From CAYWNK01 sp047639615 (GTDB taxonomy: Bacteria > Planctomycetota > UBA1135 > GCA-002686595), in NCBI GenBank assembly GCA_047639615.1, contig JBLIOL010000068.1, forward strand, positions 1 to 19,709: a DNA stretch of 19,709 nt, read 5' to 3'. Shown here piece after piece: positions 7,367 through 14,965 of the stretch. The position numbers and the translations under genes are program-made. Under the pieces are notes generated by a model. That model was not told where the DNA came from, did no database searches, and worked only from the letters and a program-made list of their open reading frames with translations. Within the stretch, counting starts at the first letter, position 1. Every line of letters starts with the position of its first letter.

Positions 7367-7533
7367 CTAGGAGCGTGTCGCACATAGCCAACTTCGCGAG
7401 CCACGCGCCCTTTTCCGCGATGCTGCGTTGCACCAAACCCCAAGTAGCTACGGTTACGAGGGTCTTGGCGCGCCTTGCCTCGCGAAAAATGGCACATACC
7501 TCGCAAGCTCGGCTATGCGCGACACGCTCCTAG
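7367..7533. repeat. 167-bp imperfect palindrome (large hairpin element), possible MITE or long REP-like element
   Basis: The outer 23 bases on each side (7367-7389 and 7511-7533) are inverted copies with one mismatch; each arm begins CTAGGAGCGTGTCGC when read inwards. Complementarity continues: over the first 53 positions 42 are perfect pairs. An inner stem (CCAAACCC at 7433-7440 with GGGTCTTGG at 7460-7468) surrounds a centre containing GTAGCTAC (7444-7451). The element fills most of the 284-base gap between rho and the ABC operon. It may be a mobile MITE-like repeat, a large transcription barrier, or a structured RNA. No transposase is nearby. A short open frame through it is repeat-derived and is not called as a gene. 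Confidence 0.75.
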
Positions 7534-7572
7534 ACCGCTCGGCATGACACTTGCCCTGCTCCCATTGCGGCT

Positions 7573-7588
7573 CGCCGAATCTTCGGCG
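7573..7588 (+). other. Short stem-loop upstream of the ABC transporter operon
   Basis: CGCCGAA (7573-7579) pairs with TTCGGCG (7582-7588) around a two-base gap, or with a slightly larger loop if the inner pair opens. It is followed by GGTGTCCTTCCTT, which is pyrimidine-rich but not a proper U-tract. It lies 32 bases before the proposed ATG. It could be a weak terminator or a leader structure. Confidence 0.3.
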
Positions 7589-7620
7589 GGTGTCCTTCCT
7601 TCCATGTGTCTACTGCCCTG

Positions 7621-8628
7621 ATGTCGGCTCCTCCCAGCCCTAGTTCCGCCTCCGATGCGATGATCGAGGCCCGTGGCTTGATCAAGCACTACGGCCCGGT
7701 CAAGGCCGTGGACGGGGTCAGCTTCCGGGTGGGCCGCGGCGAGATCGTCGGCTTTCTGGGACCCAACGGGGCCGGCAAGAGCACCACCATGAAGATGCTC
7801 ACGGGCTCCTTGGTGCCCGATGGCGGGGAAGTGCGCGTGGCCGGGCAAAGCGTGCTAGGCGGCCCCGATGGGGGCCTGCGGGCGCGCGCCTGCCTGGGTT
7901 ATCTGCCCGAGCACACGCCGCTCTACAAGGGCATGCGCGTGGATCGCTACCTGGGCTTCGTGGCCTCCCTGCGCGGCCTGCGCCGAGCCGGGCGCGCGGA
8001 CGCGGTGGAGCGCGTCGTGGCGGCTTGCGATCTGGCGGGCTACACGAACCGGCGCATCGGGACCCTGTCCAAGGGCTACCGCCAACGGGTGGGCCTAGCC
8101 CAAGCGCTGCTGTCCGAGCCTGAGGTGCTGATCCTCGACGAGCCCACCAGCGGCCTCGACCCGGCCGAGATCGTGCGAATTCGCGACCTGGTTGTGCGCT
8201 TGGCACAGCAGGCCACGATCCTGCTCAGCACCCACGTACTCGGTGAGATCCAGGAGATCTGCCAGCGCGTGGTGATCCTGGCCGGCGGCAAAGTGGTGGC
8301 GGATGGCAGCTTGGAGGAGCTCTCCGCGAGTCAGGCGCCCGTCCTGCGCGTGACCTTGGCCGGTGAGCGCGCCGAAATCGAACAAGCCCTGGGCCAGGTG
8401 CCCGGTGTGAAGCAGGTGCGGCCCTTGGGCGGTACCACGGAACGCCCGAGTTTTGCCCTGGATGTTTCCGATCGCTTCGAAGCGGCGGCGCGCATTTCCG
8501 AACTGACGCGCGCCCGCGGTTGGACGCTCTTCGAGTTGGGCCATGAAGCGCCCAGCCTCGAGTCTGTCTTCCTAGCGCGCACCCGTGGCGTGGCCGGCGG
8601 TCTTGCGGCTGACGAGGTGAACGCATGA
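7621..8628 (+). CDS. ABC transporter ATP-binding protein, GldA/NatA type
   Basis: This is the ATPase of an ABC-2 exporter. From the GTG at 7606 it is 340 residues, and from the ATG at 7621 it is 335. I use the ATG, although no Shine-Dalgarno decides between them. The domain (MIEARGLIKHYGPVKAVDGV) starts soon after. Motifs in order: Walker A GPNGAGKST, a Q-loop region near GYLPEHTPLY, signature LSKGYRQRVGLAQAL, Walker B VLILDEPTSGLDP, and H-loop STHVLGEIQ. All catalytic residues are present. About 90 residues after the ATPase core form the C-terminal regulatory region usual for this family. The stop codon overlaps the start of the permease gene (ATGATG at 8625), so the two are translationally coupled. 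With the next three genes it resembles the GldA/GldF/GldG set. Substrate is unknown. Confidence 0.93.
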   Translation: MSAPPSPSSASDAMIEARGLIKHYGPVKAVDGVSFRVGRGEIVGFLGPNGAGKSTTMKMLTGSLVPDGGEVRVAGQSVLGGPDGGLRARACLGYLPEHTPLYKGMRVDRYLGFVASLRGLRRAGRADAVERVVAACDLAGYTNRRIGTLSKGYRQRVGLAQALLSEPEVLILDEPTSGLDPAEIVRIRDLVVRLAQQATILLSTHVLGEIQEICQRVVILAGGKVVADGSLEELSASQAPVLRVTLAGERAEIEQALGQVPGVKQVRPLGGTTERPSFALDVSDRFEAAARISELTRARGWTLFELGHEAPSLESVFLARTRGVAGGLAADEVNA

Positions 8629-9374
8629 TGCGCGCCCTATACGTTTGGCGTCGGGAGCTAAGCGAAGCCTTCTCCTCGCCGGTTGCCTACGTGTCCATCG
8701 CCGTCTTTGTCTTGGTGCAAGCCGGGCTCTTCTATTGGATCGGCTACCCCGTGGGCCCGGTGCCCCTGCCGGCCCTTTGGGAAGGCGGACAAGCGAGCTT
8801 GGTGGTGCCCTTCACTTGGCAACCCTTGCTCTTGGCTTTCCTGGTGCCGGCCCTGTGCATGGGGGCCTGGACCGAGGAGCGCCGCTCGGGTACGGAGGAG
8901 TTGCTCTTCACCTATCCCCTGCGTACCGGTGAGGTGGTGCTGGGCAAGTGGCTGGCGTCTTGGACACTGGTGACCGTCATGCTGGTCGCCGGAACACTGC
9001 CCCTGGCGTGGACGGTTGCTGGGCTCGGCGACTTGGACTGGGGCACCCTGTGGGTGGGCTTGGTGGGAGCTAGCGCTCTTGCCGGTGCGTACTGCGCCTT
9101 AGCCCTATGTTGCTCCGCTATCAGCGCCGAACCTCTGGTGGCTTTCCTGGTGGGCGCGCTGTTGCTTGGCGTGCTTTGGGCTTTGCGCCTTTTGGTGGGC
9201 GTGCTTCCGGCTGAGTACGCCAGCATGCTCGACGCCCTCTGCCCTGCGGGCCATGTGCTCGACAGCGCTGCGCGTGGCGTGCTTGACCTTCGCGACGGAA
9301 TCTACTTCGCCTCCTTGGTTGGCGTCGGACTCGTGCTCAATACCGTGCTGGTGGAGCGGCGTCGCTGGAGCTAG
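8625..9374 (+). CDS. ABC-2 type permease, GldF-like
   Basis: A 249-residue integral membrane protein with about six hydrophobic spans, the first at about 20-40 and the last near 225-243. It partners the ATPase encoded immediately upstream, with which it overlaps by four bases. The conserved cytoplasmic loop EERRSGTEELLFTYPLRTGEVVLGKW after the second span is the hallmark of the GldF/NatB-type ABC-2 permeases. Length is normal for GldF. A GAGGTG sequence lies a few bases upstream of ATG 8625. The next gene follows after two bases. It should form the transmembrane channel of the exporter, with substrate unknown. Confidence 0.9.
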   Translation: MMRALYVWRRELSEAFSSPVAYVSIAVFVLVQAGLFYWIGYPVGPVPLPALWEGGQASLVVPFTWQPLLLAFLVPALCMGAWTEERRSGTEELLFTYPLRTGEVVLGKWLASWTLVTVMLVAGTLPLAWTVAGLGDLDWGTLWVGLVGASALAGAYCALALCCSAISAEPLVAFLVGALLLGVLWALRLLVGVLPAEYASMLDALCPAGHVLDSAARGVLDLRDGIYFASLVGVGLVLNTVLVERRRWS

Positions 9375-9376
9375 TC

Positions 9377-11215
9377 ATGCGCGGACCCCTCGATCGAAAA
9401 TCTGCCCGCCTGAATGGCTGGCTCACGGCGCTGATCCTCTTGGTGCTGGCCGTGGAGGCCAATCGCTTGGCCCCGCGCTTCTTAAATGCGCGGCGCGATT
9501 TTTCGGAGGACCAGCTCTACGCCATCTCGGACGCCACGCGTTCGATCCTCGGTCGGCTCGACGATCGTTTGAGTCTCAAGGCCTACGTCACCAGCGACGT
9601 GGAGCTCGGTAGCTTGGCCCTCCTGCAGGCGCGCGTGCGTGCGCAGCTGGAGGAGCTGGCCGGACTGAACGCTGCTTTGATCGACGTCACCGAACTCGAC
9701 CCCTCGGTGGATTCCACAGCCTTGGTGGAGGCGCAGACCTACGGTTTGCAGCCCTACCAAGACGGCCAGCGGAGCGGCACGCGCATCACGGCTCAGTCGG
9801 CTTATCTGGGTTTGGTGTTGCGCTATCGCGGGCGCCAGGAAGTGTTGCCGCGACTCAACCCTTGGTCCATGGAGGCGGAGTTTGCGGGCGCCGTGCACCG
9901 ACTGCTGGCGGATCGCCGGCGGGTGGTGGGCTGGTTAGGCGATGCGATGGACCCCGAGAGCGCGGTCCAGGATTTGTTCGGCCGTTTCTCCAGCGCTCAG
10001 GCACGCCTCGGCGTGCGCTACGACGTGCGCCCGCTGCAGGCGGCGCGCCTGGAAGCCGGCACGCCAATTCCCGATGAGATCAACGTTGTGCTGGTGGTGC
10101 GTCCGGATCGCCTGCATCCGCGCACGGTCTTCGCTTTGGATCAATTCGTGCAACGCGGCGGTCGCTTGCTGATCTGCGTGGATCAGGTGCGTATGGGTGT
10201 TGGCGGCGACGCCTTGCACGCGGCACGCGGGGAAGCGGTGCACCCCACGGGTTTGGAGAGTTTGCTGCACCGCTGGGGCGCGCCGGTCATAGCTCAGCAC
10301 CTGTGGGATGTGGAGCGCCCAGGCCAGGTGGTGCGCGCGGTCTCCGTCCCGGGTCAGCCCGGTCAGGCCATGCTGCGACCCCTGTCGGATCCCTCCTGTC
10401 CGAGCCTCGCGCCTGGATCAGGGGCAGCGACCTTCCCGCCCACGGCCAACTTCGGCGGACTACAGACCTACTGGGTGCAGCCCATCGCTCAGAACACCGT
10501 GGCCACAGGAGTGTCGGTGCCCACAGGAGTGTCGCGCTTGGATGTGCTCAGCACCTCGGAACGTACCTGGCCCATGGGCGAACTCTTGGCCCAGGCGCCG
10601 CGCTCTGAAGGCAACGTCGACAGCCGTTCGATCGGCTTTGGCGCGGTGGCATCCGCGGCGCAGTCTTTCACCATTGCTTGCGTGCTGGAAGGGCGCTTCC
10701 CCAGCCCCTTTGAAAAGGGCGCGCCCAAGGCCTTCGACGCCACCATCGATGAGCGCGGTGCGGCGGTGGTGACCACGGACGAACCTGTGCTAAGCGCGGC
10801 CGCGGAGGCGGCGGTGGTGGTCATGGGAGATGCGGACTGGATGCGCGATCCTGGCGGTGGCGACTATCGCGTGCTCATGCCTGGGATGAGTGACGGCAAC
10901 GGTCGCTTGCTCGATGATCTGGTGGATTGGCTGCAGAGGGACGATGAGCTGATCGCCGTGCGTGGCAAGCAGCCGCGTTCGAGGCCCTTGCGAGACTTGG
11001 ATGCGGAAGAACTGGCCAAGGTCGGGCTCAGCGGTCCGCAGGAGTCTTACGACAGTCAGGGCGAGTTGCGCGCGCGCTACGCGGCCGCGGACAAGGCCAA
11101 GGGTATCGCTGCCGGACGGCGCATGCGCGCCATGCTCACGCCGTTGGTGGTGGTGCTTGGGCTACTGCTCGCTTTGGCCTTGGGCCTGAACCTAGCTGCG
11201 CGGAGGTCCGCATGA
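9377..11215 (+). CDS. GldG-family ABC transporter auxiliary protein
   Basis: A 612-residue protein with an N-terminal membrane anchor (about 14-30), a large extracytoplasmic region, and a second span near the C-terminus (about 587-608, LTPLVVVLGLLLALALGLNL). The start of the soluble region fits the GldG family: FSEDQLYAISDATRSILGRLDDRLSLKAYV followed later by SAYLGLVLRYRGRQEVLP. GldG proteins work with GldA/GldF. In Flavobacterium they are needed for gliding motility; in most other phyla their role is unknown. It starts two bases after the permease stop and its own stop overlaps the next ATG (ATGA at 11212). An 18-base near-perfect duplication (10499-10516 and 10517-10534) gives VATGVS-VPTGVS inside the domain. 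No truncation is seen. Confidence 0.88.
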   Translation: MRGPLDRKSARLNGWLTALILLVLAVEANRLAPRFLNARRDFSEDQLYAISDATRSILGRLDDRLSLKAYVTSDVELGSLALLQARVRAQLEELAGLNAALIDVTELDPSVDSTALVEAQTYGLQPYQDGQRSGTRITAQSAYLGLVLRYRGRQEVLPRLNPWSMEAEFAGAVHRLLADRRRVVGWLGDAMDPESAVQDLFGRFSSAQARLGVRYDVRPLQAARLEAGTPIPDEINVVLVVRPDRLHPRTVFALDQFVQRGGRLLICVDQVRMGVGGDALHAARGEAVHPTGLESLLHRWGAPVIAQHLWDVERPGQVVRAVSVPGQPGQAMLRPLSDPSCPSLAPGSGAATFPPTANFGGLQTYWVQPIAQNTVATGVSVPTGVSRLDVLSTSERTWPMGELLAQAPRSEGNVDSRSIGFGAVASAAQSFTIACVLEGRFPSPFEKGAPKAFDATIDERGAAVVTTDEPVLSAAAEAAVVVMGDADWMRDPGGGDYRVLMPGMSDGNGRLLDDLVDWLQRDDELIAVRGKQPRSRPLRDLDAEELAKVGLSGPQESYDSQGELRARYAAADKAKGIAAGRRMRAMLTPLVVVLGLLLALALGLNLAARRSA

Positions 11216-12171
11216 GGTTCGAACGACGCAACCTCGTGCTGGGAGCCCTGGCCCTTGGCCTGTTGGCCGTGGACTTTGGCACCTTGGCTAGCGCGCCCGA
11301 GGCGCGCGTGGCCGTGCCGATCTTTGAACAATTGCAGGGCGCCGAGCCCGTGCGCATCGAGATTGAAGCGCCGGACGTGGAAGCGCCCCTGGTGCTCTAC
11401 CTGGCCGATGGTGCGGAGCTTGAGCGTGCGCCCAGCATGGCCTGGCGCATGCCGATCATGAACGGCTGGCCGGTCCGTGACGGGCTGGCGAGCAACCTGC
11501 TGCGCGGCATCGAAAACCTCGAGACTCTGGACCTCTTGGCCTCGGATGTGGCCGGTCACGCGGCCTACGGTGTGACCGAGGACAAGGCCGTGCGCGTGCG
11601 CATCTACGATCAGGCTGGGACGATCCTGGTGGACCTCTTGCAGGGCGGCTTGGCGCCTGGTGGGCGCGCGAGTTACTTGCGTGCCTATGGCAGTGACGAC
11701 GTCTGGCGCGTACCGCGCCTGGGGCAGCGCATCTCGGCTAAGCCCACCTCTTGGATGGAGCCGCGTTGGATGCCTTTCAACCGCAGCCGCTTGCAGGTTG
11801 ATGCGATCGTGCTGTCGGGCACGGCCATCGAGGGTAGCGTGCGCTTGGAGCGTTCCGAGGGCAGCCAGTCCTGGTTGAATCCGCAGGAAGAGATCGTCTC
11901 TCCGGCGCAGGTGCGCCTCCTCTTGGAGAGTCTGGAAGCGCTCTTCGTCGCGGAGGTGCTCGAGGATGGCGGCGAGGGCGTGGGCGAGCCGCGACTGAGC
12001 GTTAGGCTTGAAGGTGTTGGTGACGGCGAACCCTGGGTCGGTCACTTCGGCGCCACAGGCGAAGATGGCCGTGTGTTAGCTATTCGCGCACCCATGGACT
12101 GGGTGGTCGCCTTCCCGGCCGCCGCTGTGGACCCCATCGTGAATTCCGCCGTGGGCCTGAGCGGGAAGTAG
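11212..12171 (+). CDS. DUF4340-like membrane-anchored protein of the Gld-type ABC operon
   Basis: A 319-residue protein with one N-terminal membrane span (about residues 7-25, LVLGALALGLLAVDFGTLAS) and an otherwise soluble, beta-rich extracytoplasmic region. DUF4340 proteins are very often encoded directly after GldG and have the same single-anchor layout. The visible patterns (MNGWPVRDGLASNLLRGIENL; AAYGVTEDKAVRVRIYD; SYLRAYGSDDVWRVP) fit that family's repeated 'x-V-D--V-.-L---L--L' and 'YGL-.-.-.-V-' motifs. The domain assignment is from pattern memory, not a search. ATG 11212 overlaps the upstream stop and has GCGGAGG seven bases before it. The gene ends the operon and converges on the pseudopilin gene, with only 16 bases between them and no clear terminator. 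Confidence 0.72.
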   Translation: MRFERRNLVLGALALGLLAVDFGTLASAPEARVAVPIFEQLQGAEPVRIEIEAPDVEAPLVLYLADGAELERAPSMAWRMPIMNGWPVRDGLASNLLRGIENLETLDLLASDVAGHAAYGVTEDKAVRVRIYDQAGTILVDLLQGGLAPGGRASYLRAYGSDDVWRVPRLGQRISAKPTSWMEPRWMPFNRSRLQVDAIVLSGTAIEGSVRLERSEGSQSWLNPQEEIVSPAQVRLLLESLEALFVAEVLEDGGEGVGEPRLSVRLEGVGDGEPWVGHFGATGEDGRVLAIRAPMDWVVAFPAAAVDPIVNSAVGLSGK

Positions 12172-12187
12172 GCCTTCGCGCCGGACG

Positions 12188-12757
12188 CTACAGGCCGGGA
12201 CCGGAGGGCGGGCTCGGCGCGGAATAGCTTGCGCCACCGCCCATGACGAATTCGAACTCCGTGGACCAGTCATGGCCGGAGCACTTGAACTGGCTCTGGA
12301 ATCTGTCGCGTGCCCACTGGGTTTCGAAGCGTTGGATGCCGACCACGTAGAAGGGGCCCGGTCCGAAGCATCCTTGGCTCCCCTTGGGGTAGACGCGAAA
12401 GCGGAAGTAGTGGTTGGTGTTACGACCAGGGTCGAGCAGGACCTCGCTCGCGTAGCCTTCGGCGAGCAACTCGCTGGCGAGGGTGCCATTGAGTGACGTA
12501 TCCCAGCCGGCAACTTCGCTACTTGAGGCCGGATAGCGTCCGAGATCCAGTCGGAAGCGCTCGACCGCATCGCGAAAAATTTTCATGTCCGCGACCCGGC
12601 GCGAGTCTCGGGCCCGAGCCTGAAAACTGGTTATTCGGGGCATGGCCATTCCAGCGAGCAGAGCCAGGATCGCTAGTCCGATCACTAGCTCGATTAGGGT
12701 GAAACCACGCGTGGAGGTCCGCTGGGACGCTTCTCGGCTCTGGGGGTGGAGATCCAT
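12188..12757 (-). CDS. Type II secretion / type IV pilus pseudopilin (GspG-like prepilin)
   Basis: This 189-residue protein carries a class III prepilin signal: a short basic leader, then the cleavage and helix motif RGFTLIELVIGLAILALLAGMAMP, with Gly before Phe+1 and Glu at +5. Both are needed for prepilin peptidase processing and polymerisation. The C-terminal domain has DPGRNTNHYFRFRVYPKG, similar to the 'DP..N.YYY' region of GspG/minor pilins. It contains two Cys (SQGCFGPG and FKCSGHD) that could form a disulfide, the usual stabiliser of pilin D-regions. ATG 12757 was chosen because the frame upstream (to 12988) adds 77 residues that would destroy the short leader and overlap the divergent gene. 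The gene is transcribed away from the secretion operon at 12888, with 130 bases between them. It is the only pseudopilin in the window; others may lie beyond it. Confidence 0.88.
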   Translation of the reverse strand: MDLHPQSREASQRTSTRGFTLIELVIGLAILALLAGMAMPRITSFQARARDSRRVADMKIFRDAVERFRLDLGRYPASSSEVAGWDTSLNGTLASELLAEGYASEVLLDPGRNTNHYFRFRVYPKGSQGCFGPGPFYVVGIQRFETQWARDRFQSQFKCSGHDWSTEFEFVMGGGASYSAPSPPSGPGL

Positions 12758-12764
12758 GACAATC

Positions 12765-12780
12765 TGCAATCGGCTTGCCA
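12765..12780 (-). promoter_or_regulatory. Near-consensus sigma54 (-24/-12) motif, badly placed
   Basis: On the minus strand the bases read TGGCAAGCCGATTGCA, matching the sigma54 consensus TGGCAC-N5-TTGCA with only C to A at position six. GG and GC are exactly 10 bases apart. Pilin genes are often sigma54-dependent. However, the predicted transcription start (about 12754) falls just downstream of the pseudopilin ATG (12755-12757), and no alternative start precedes the GFTLIE motif. The site may therefore be non-functional or a regulator-binding site. Confidence 0.3.
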
Positions 12781-12887
12781 GGCGTACGAACTGGAGCTGA
12801 AGGGCTAGGGCGCTCAAGTGCTGTAGGAAGTCGGTCGATAGCGGAAGTCCCGATTGGGGATTTACCACCACCGTTCCCGTAGCGTCC

Positions 12888-14327
12888 ATGAGTACCCAGA
12901 GCAAGAAACAGCAAAACCGGCACCCGATACTGTTCATCGGTGACGGTCGTGTGGAGTGGGTGCAGCATGGGGCTAAGTCGGCTTCCACTTGCCAGAGCGT
13001 GCCCGCGGCTAGTCACTCGCCGAGGGAGCTGGCGGGTCTGGCGGCCAAGCTAGTTCAGGATTGTGGCGACCGCCCGGGACGTTGCATCCTGATGTTGGGT
13101 GGCGACTGGACCACCCAGAAGGTGATCAACCTGGTCAGCATGGGTCCCAAGGATCTGGCGCGCGTGCTGCAACGCAAGGCTACCGGCTTGCTGGGGGTGG
13201 AATCAGCGGACGCTTGGTATCGCGCTATCCAACTGTGCGGCGCCGAGGCAGAGGAGAAGCGCTGGCTGATCTGTGCCCTGCGAAAGTCCGAGTTGCTCTC
13301 GCTAACCCATGAATTGAAGCGCGCGGGTTTTCACGCCGTGCGCATCTCCAGTCCGCGTTTTTCAATCCTGACTGCCCGTGGGCAGTCGGAAGTAGAGCCG
13401 AAGAGTAAGGAAGGTCACACCCGCATCCTGCTTAACGTCGAACCCCAGGGGGCTTCCATCTCCCTGCTCTCCGAGGGCAGCCTGGTCCAGCAGAGCTACA
13501 TCGCCGGGAGCTTCGATCAGCCTGGCTTCGTGGCCACCCTGCTACAGGAGCTGCGTAGCTTCGAGGGCTTCTGGCGCAAGTTGTCTCGCGGCGGATCCAT
13601 GGATGAGGTGCTCGTAATCGGCTTGACCGAGGACGCTTTCAAGACCCTGTGCCCCGCCATCAACGCTGCGTTGGGCAACCCCGAATGCGCGATCTCCGCT
13701 AACTCGGACTGCGCGACAGATTCCGATGCGCGCGCAAACGCTCTGATCGTGGCTGCCAATCAAGCGGACCCGCGCGGAGACCTAAGTCCCAAGCGACCGC
13801 CCTCGTACTCGCTCATGACGGTCTGCGCTGCGGTAGCTATCGGCATCGGCTTGGACATTGGCTTCCGCGGGCAGAATCGGATCCAGCTCGAGCGCACCGA
13901 GCTTGAGCAGCGCAGCTCAGCTCTTTGGCTCGAGTCACGCGATCACGACCGCCTTACCGATGAACTTGGTCGTGCGCAGCAGGCATTGGCCGTATCTGAC
14001 GATGGGGTTGAGCGCCTACTCGCCGTGGGCAACGCCAGTGTCCCCTTGGCTGACGCCATGCAGGATGTCGAGGTCTCCTTCGAGGGCTTCGCCCGTCTGG
14101 ACAGCATCCAGGTGAGTCCGGAGGGCAAGGGCTACAAGGTGACCATGACCGGGAGCACGGATTCCGATCCCGGACGTTCCCTGCGCAATCTGAATCAAGT
14201 GATCGCCGCCCTGGAGACCTCAGCGACCTTCACCGATGTCGTCCTGGAGCCGAGACAGGGTGCGCTCTCTCGGTCGGGTAGCGAGGACCTCTCCTTCGAG
14301 ATAACCAGCAAGGTCGAGATCCAATAG
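12888..14327 (+). CDS. GspL-like protein: PilM-type actin-like domain fused to PilN-type domain
   Basis: A 479-residue inner-membrane assembly protein. Residues about 12-290 look like a degenerate actin-like (PilM/GspL) domain: FIGDGRVEWVQHG near the start and LNVEPQGASISLLSEGSLVQQSYI further on sit where PilM has its nucleotide-binding loops. The key Asp/Gly/Thr residues are not conserved, as in GspL. A membrane span follows at about 307-327 (YSLMTVCAAVAIGIGLDIGF), then a helical or coiled segment, and a ferredoxin-like PilN-type domain at about 370-479 (LDSIQVSPEGKGYKVTMTGS, SLRNLNQVIAALETSATFTDV). This is the topology of GspL, in which the PilM and PilN functions are in one chain. It would hold the GspE ATPase to the membrane. 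No Shine-Dalgarno is seen at ATG 12888. Its stop overlaps the next start by one base. Confidence 0.75.
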   Translation: MSTQSKKQQNRHPILFIGDGRVEWVQHGAKSASTCQSVPAASHSPRELAGLAAKLVQDCGDRPGRCILMLGGDWTTQKVINLVSMGPKDLARVLQRKATGLLGVESADAWYRAIQLCGAEAEEKRWLICALRKSELLSLTHELKRAGFHAVRISSPRFSILTARGQSEVEPKSKEGHTRILLNVEPQGASISLLSEGSLVQQSYIAGSFDQPGFVATLLQELRSFEGFWRKLSRGGSMDEVLVIGLTEDAFKTLCPAINAALGNPECAISANSDCATDSDARANALIVAANQADPRGDLSPKRPPSYSLMTVCAAVAIGIGLDIGFRGQNRIQLERTELEQRSSALWLESRDHDRLTDELGRAQQALAVSDDGVERLLAVGNASVPLADAMQDVEVSFEGFARLDSIQVSPEGKGYKVTMTGSTDSDPGRSLRNLNQVIAALETSATFTDVVLEPRQGALSRSGSEDLSFEITSKVEIQ

Positions 14328-14965
14328 TGAACGTAACCACCAGCAATCTAGTGAATGGCCGGGTGCGTCGTGCAGCCATGGTGCTCCTGCCTACCTTACT
14401 CCTGCCCCTCTCCCTTGCAGGCGTGACCGTTCGACCCATGCTCGCTTTCCGGGAAGCGGCCGCCGAGGCCCATACCGCTGAGCGGCAGGCTTACGAGACC
14501 ACTGTCCTGCGCGAGGAGCTGCGGAACTTCGGCTCCGTCGAAGACCTGGAGTACCGCGCCGCCCTGGTTGAGCGCGCCTCGGATGCACTGATCCCTGTGG
14601 ACCTGCAGAGCCTCGAGGTCTACAGCGTTGTGCGCAGCGCGGCCTCCGCTGCCGGCTTCAGGCTCGAGTCCCTTCAGGTCGGCGACCCGATCTTCTTCCG
14701 CGACGCCACGCGGGGCCGCAGTATCGGTCGACGCGAGATCCGCGTGCGGGCGAGGAGCTCCTCCAGAGAAGCCTCTGAGTTCGTCGATCGACTGCGTGCT
14801 AGCGGTTTGCCTGTGGCCGTGCAGGCCTACACCTTCGCCCGCCGAAATGGGAGTGCTGCCTACTCGGCGGACCTTCTGTTCGACGTGTTTCACCACATCC
14901 CTGCCGTCGAATCTACCGACGACAGCCCTGAATCCATGGGGCTCATGGACATGCTTTCTCAGTAA
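14327..14965 (+). CDS. PilO/GspM-like assembly protein
   Basis: A 212-residue protein starting with GTG 14327, which shares one base with the upstream stop. It has one membrane span at about 17-36 (AAMVLLPTLLLPLSLAGVTV), then a helical segment rich in Glu/Ala (about 42-75). The C-terminal region, about 85-195, has the alternating pattern of a ferredoxin-like fold, including SAASAAGFRLESLQVGD and ASEFVDRLRASGLPVAVQAY. This is the layout of PilO and GspM, which dimerise with PilN/GspL in the inner membrane and link the motor to the secretin. The primary sequence is weakly conserved in this family, so the call leans on position between the GspL-like and GspC-like genes and on topology. The reported length fits. 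Confidence 0.68.
   Translation: MNVTTSNLVNGRVRRAAMVLLPTLLLPLSLAGVTVRPMLAFREAAAEAHTAERQAYETTVLREELRNFGSVEDLEYRAALVERASDALIPVDLQSLEVYSVVRSAASAAGFRLESLQVGDPIFFRDATRGRSIGRREIRVRARSSSREASEFVDRLRASGLPVAVQAYTFARRNGSAAYSADLLFDVFHHIPAVESTDDSPESMGLMDMLSQ

Noticed and set aside
7333..7533. 66-codon open frame running through the palindrome
   Set aside because: It overlaps the rho stop and depends entirely on the repeat sequence. Such frames appear in repeat copies without being genes.
10499..10534. 18-base tandem duplication in the GldG-like gene as a mobile or regulatory repeat
   Set aside because: Only two in-frame copies with one mismatch. It looks like a simple local duplication that adds six residues to a loop.
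11077..12045. 322-codon open frame on the minus strand, antisense to the GldG-like and DUF4340-like genes
   Set aside because: It is a GC-rich shadow of two well-supported coupled genes, and its composition (rich in His, Gln and Arg) resembles no known protein.
12758..12988. Longer pseudopilin reading from 12988 on the minus strand
   Set aside because: Prepilin leaders are short; the extension would add 77 residues before the cleavage motif and overlap the start of the divergent GspL-like gene.
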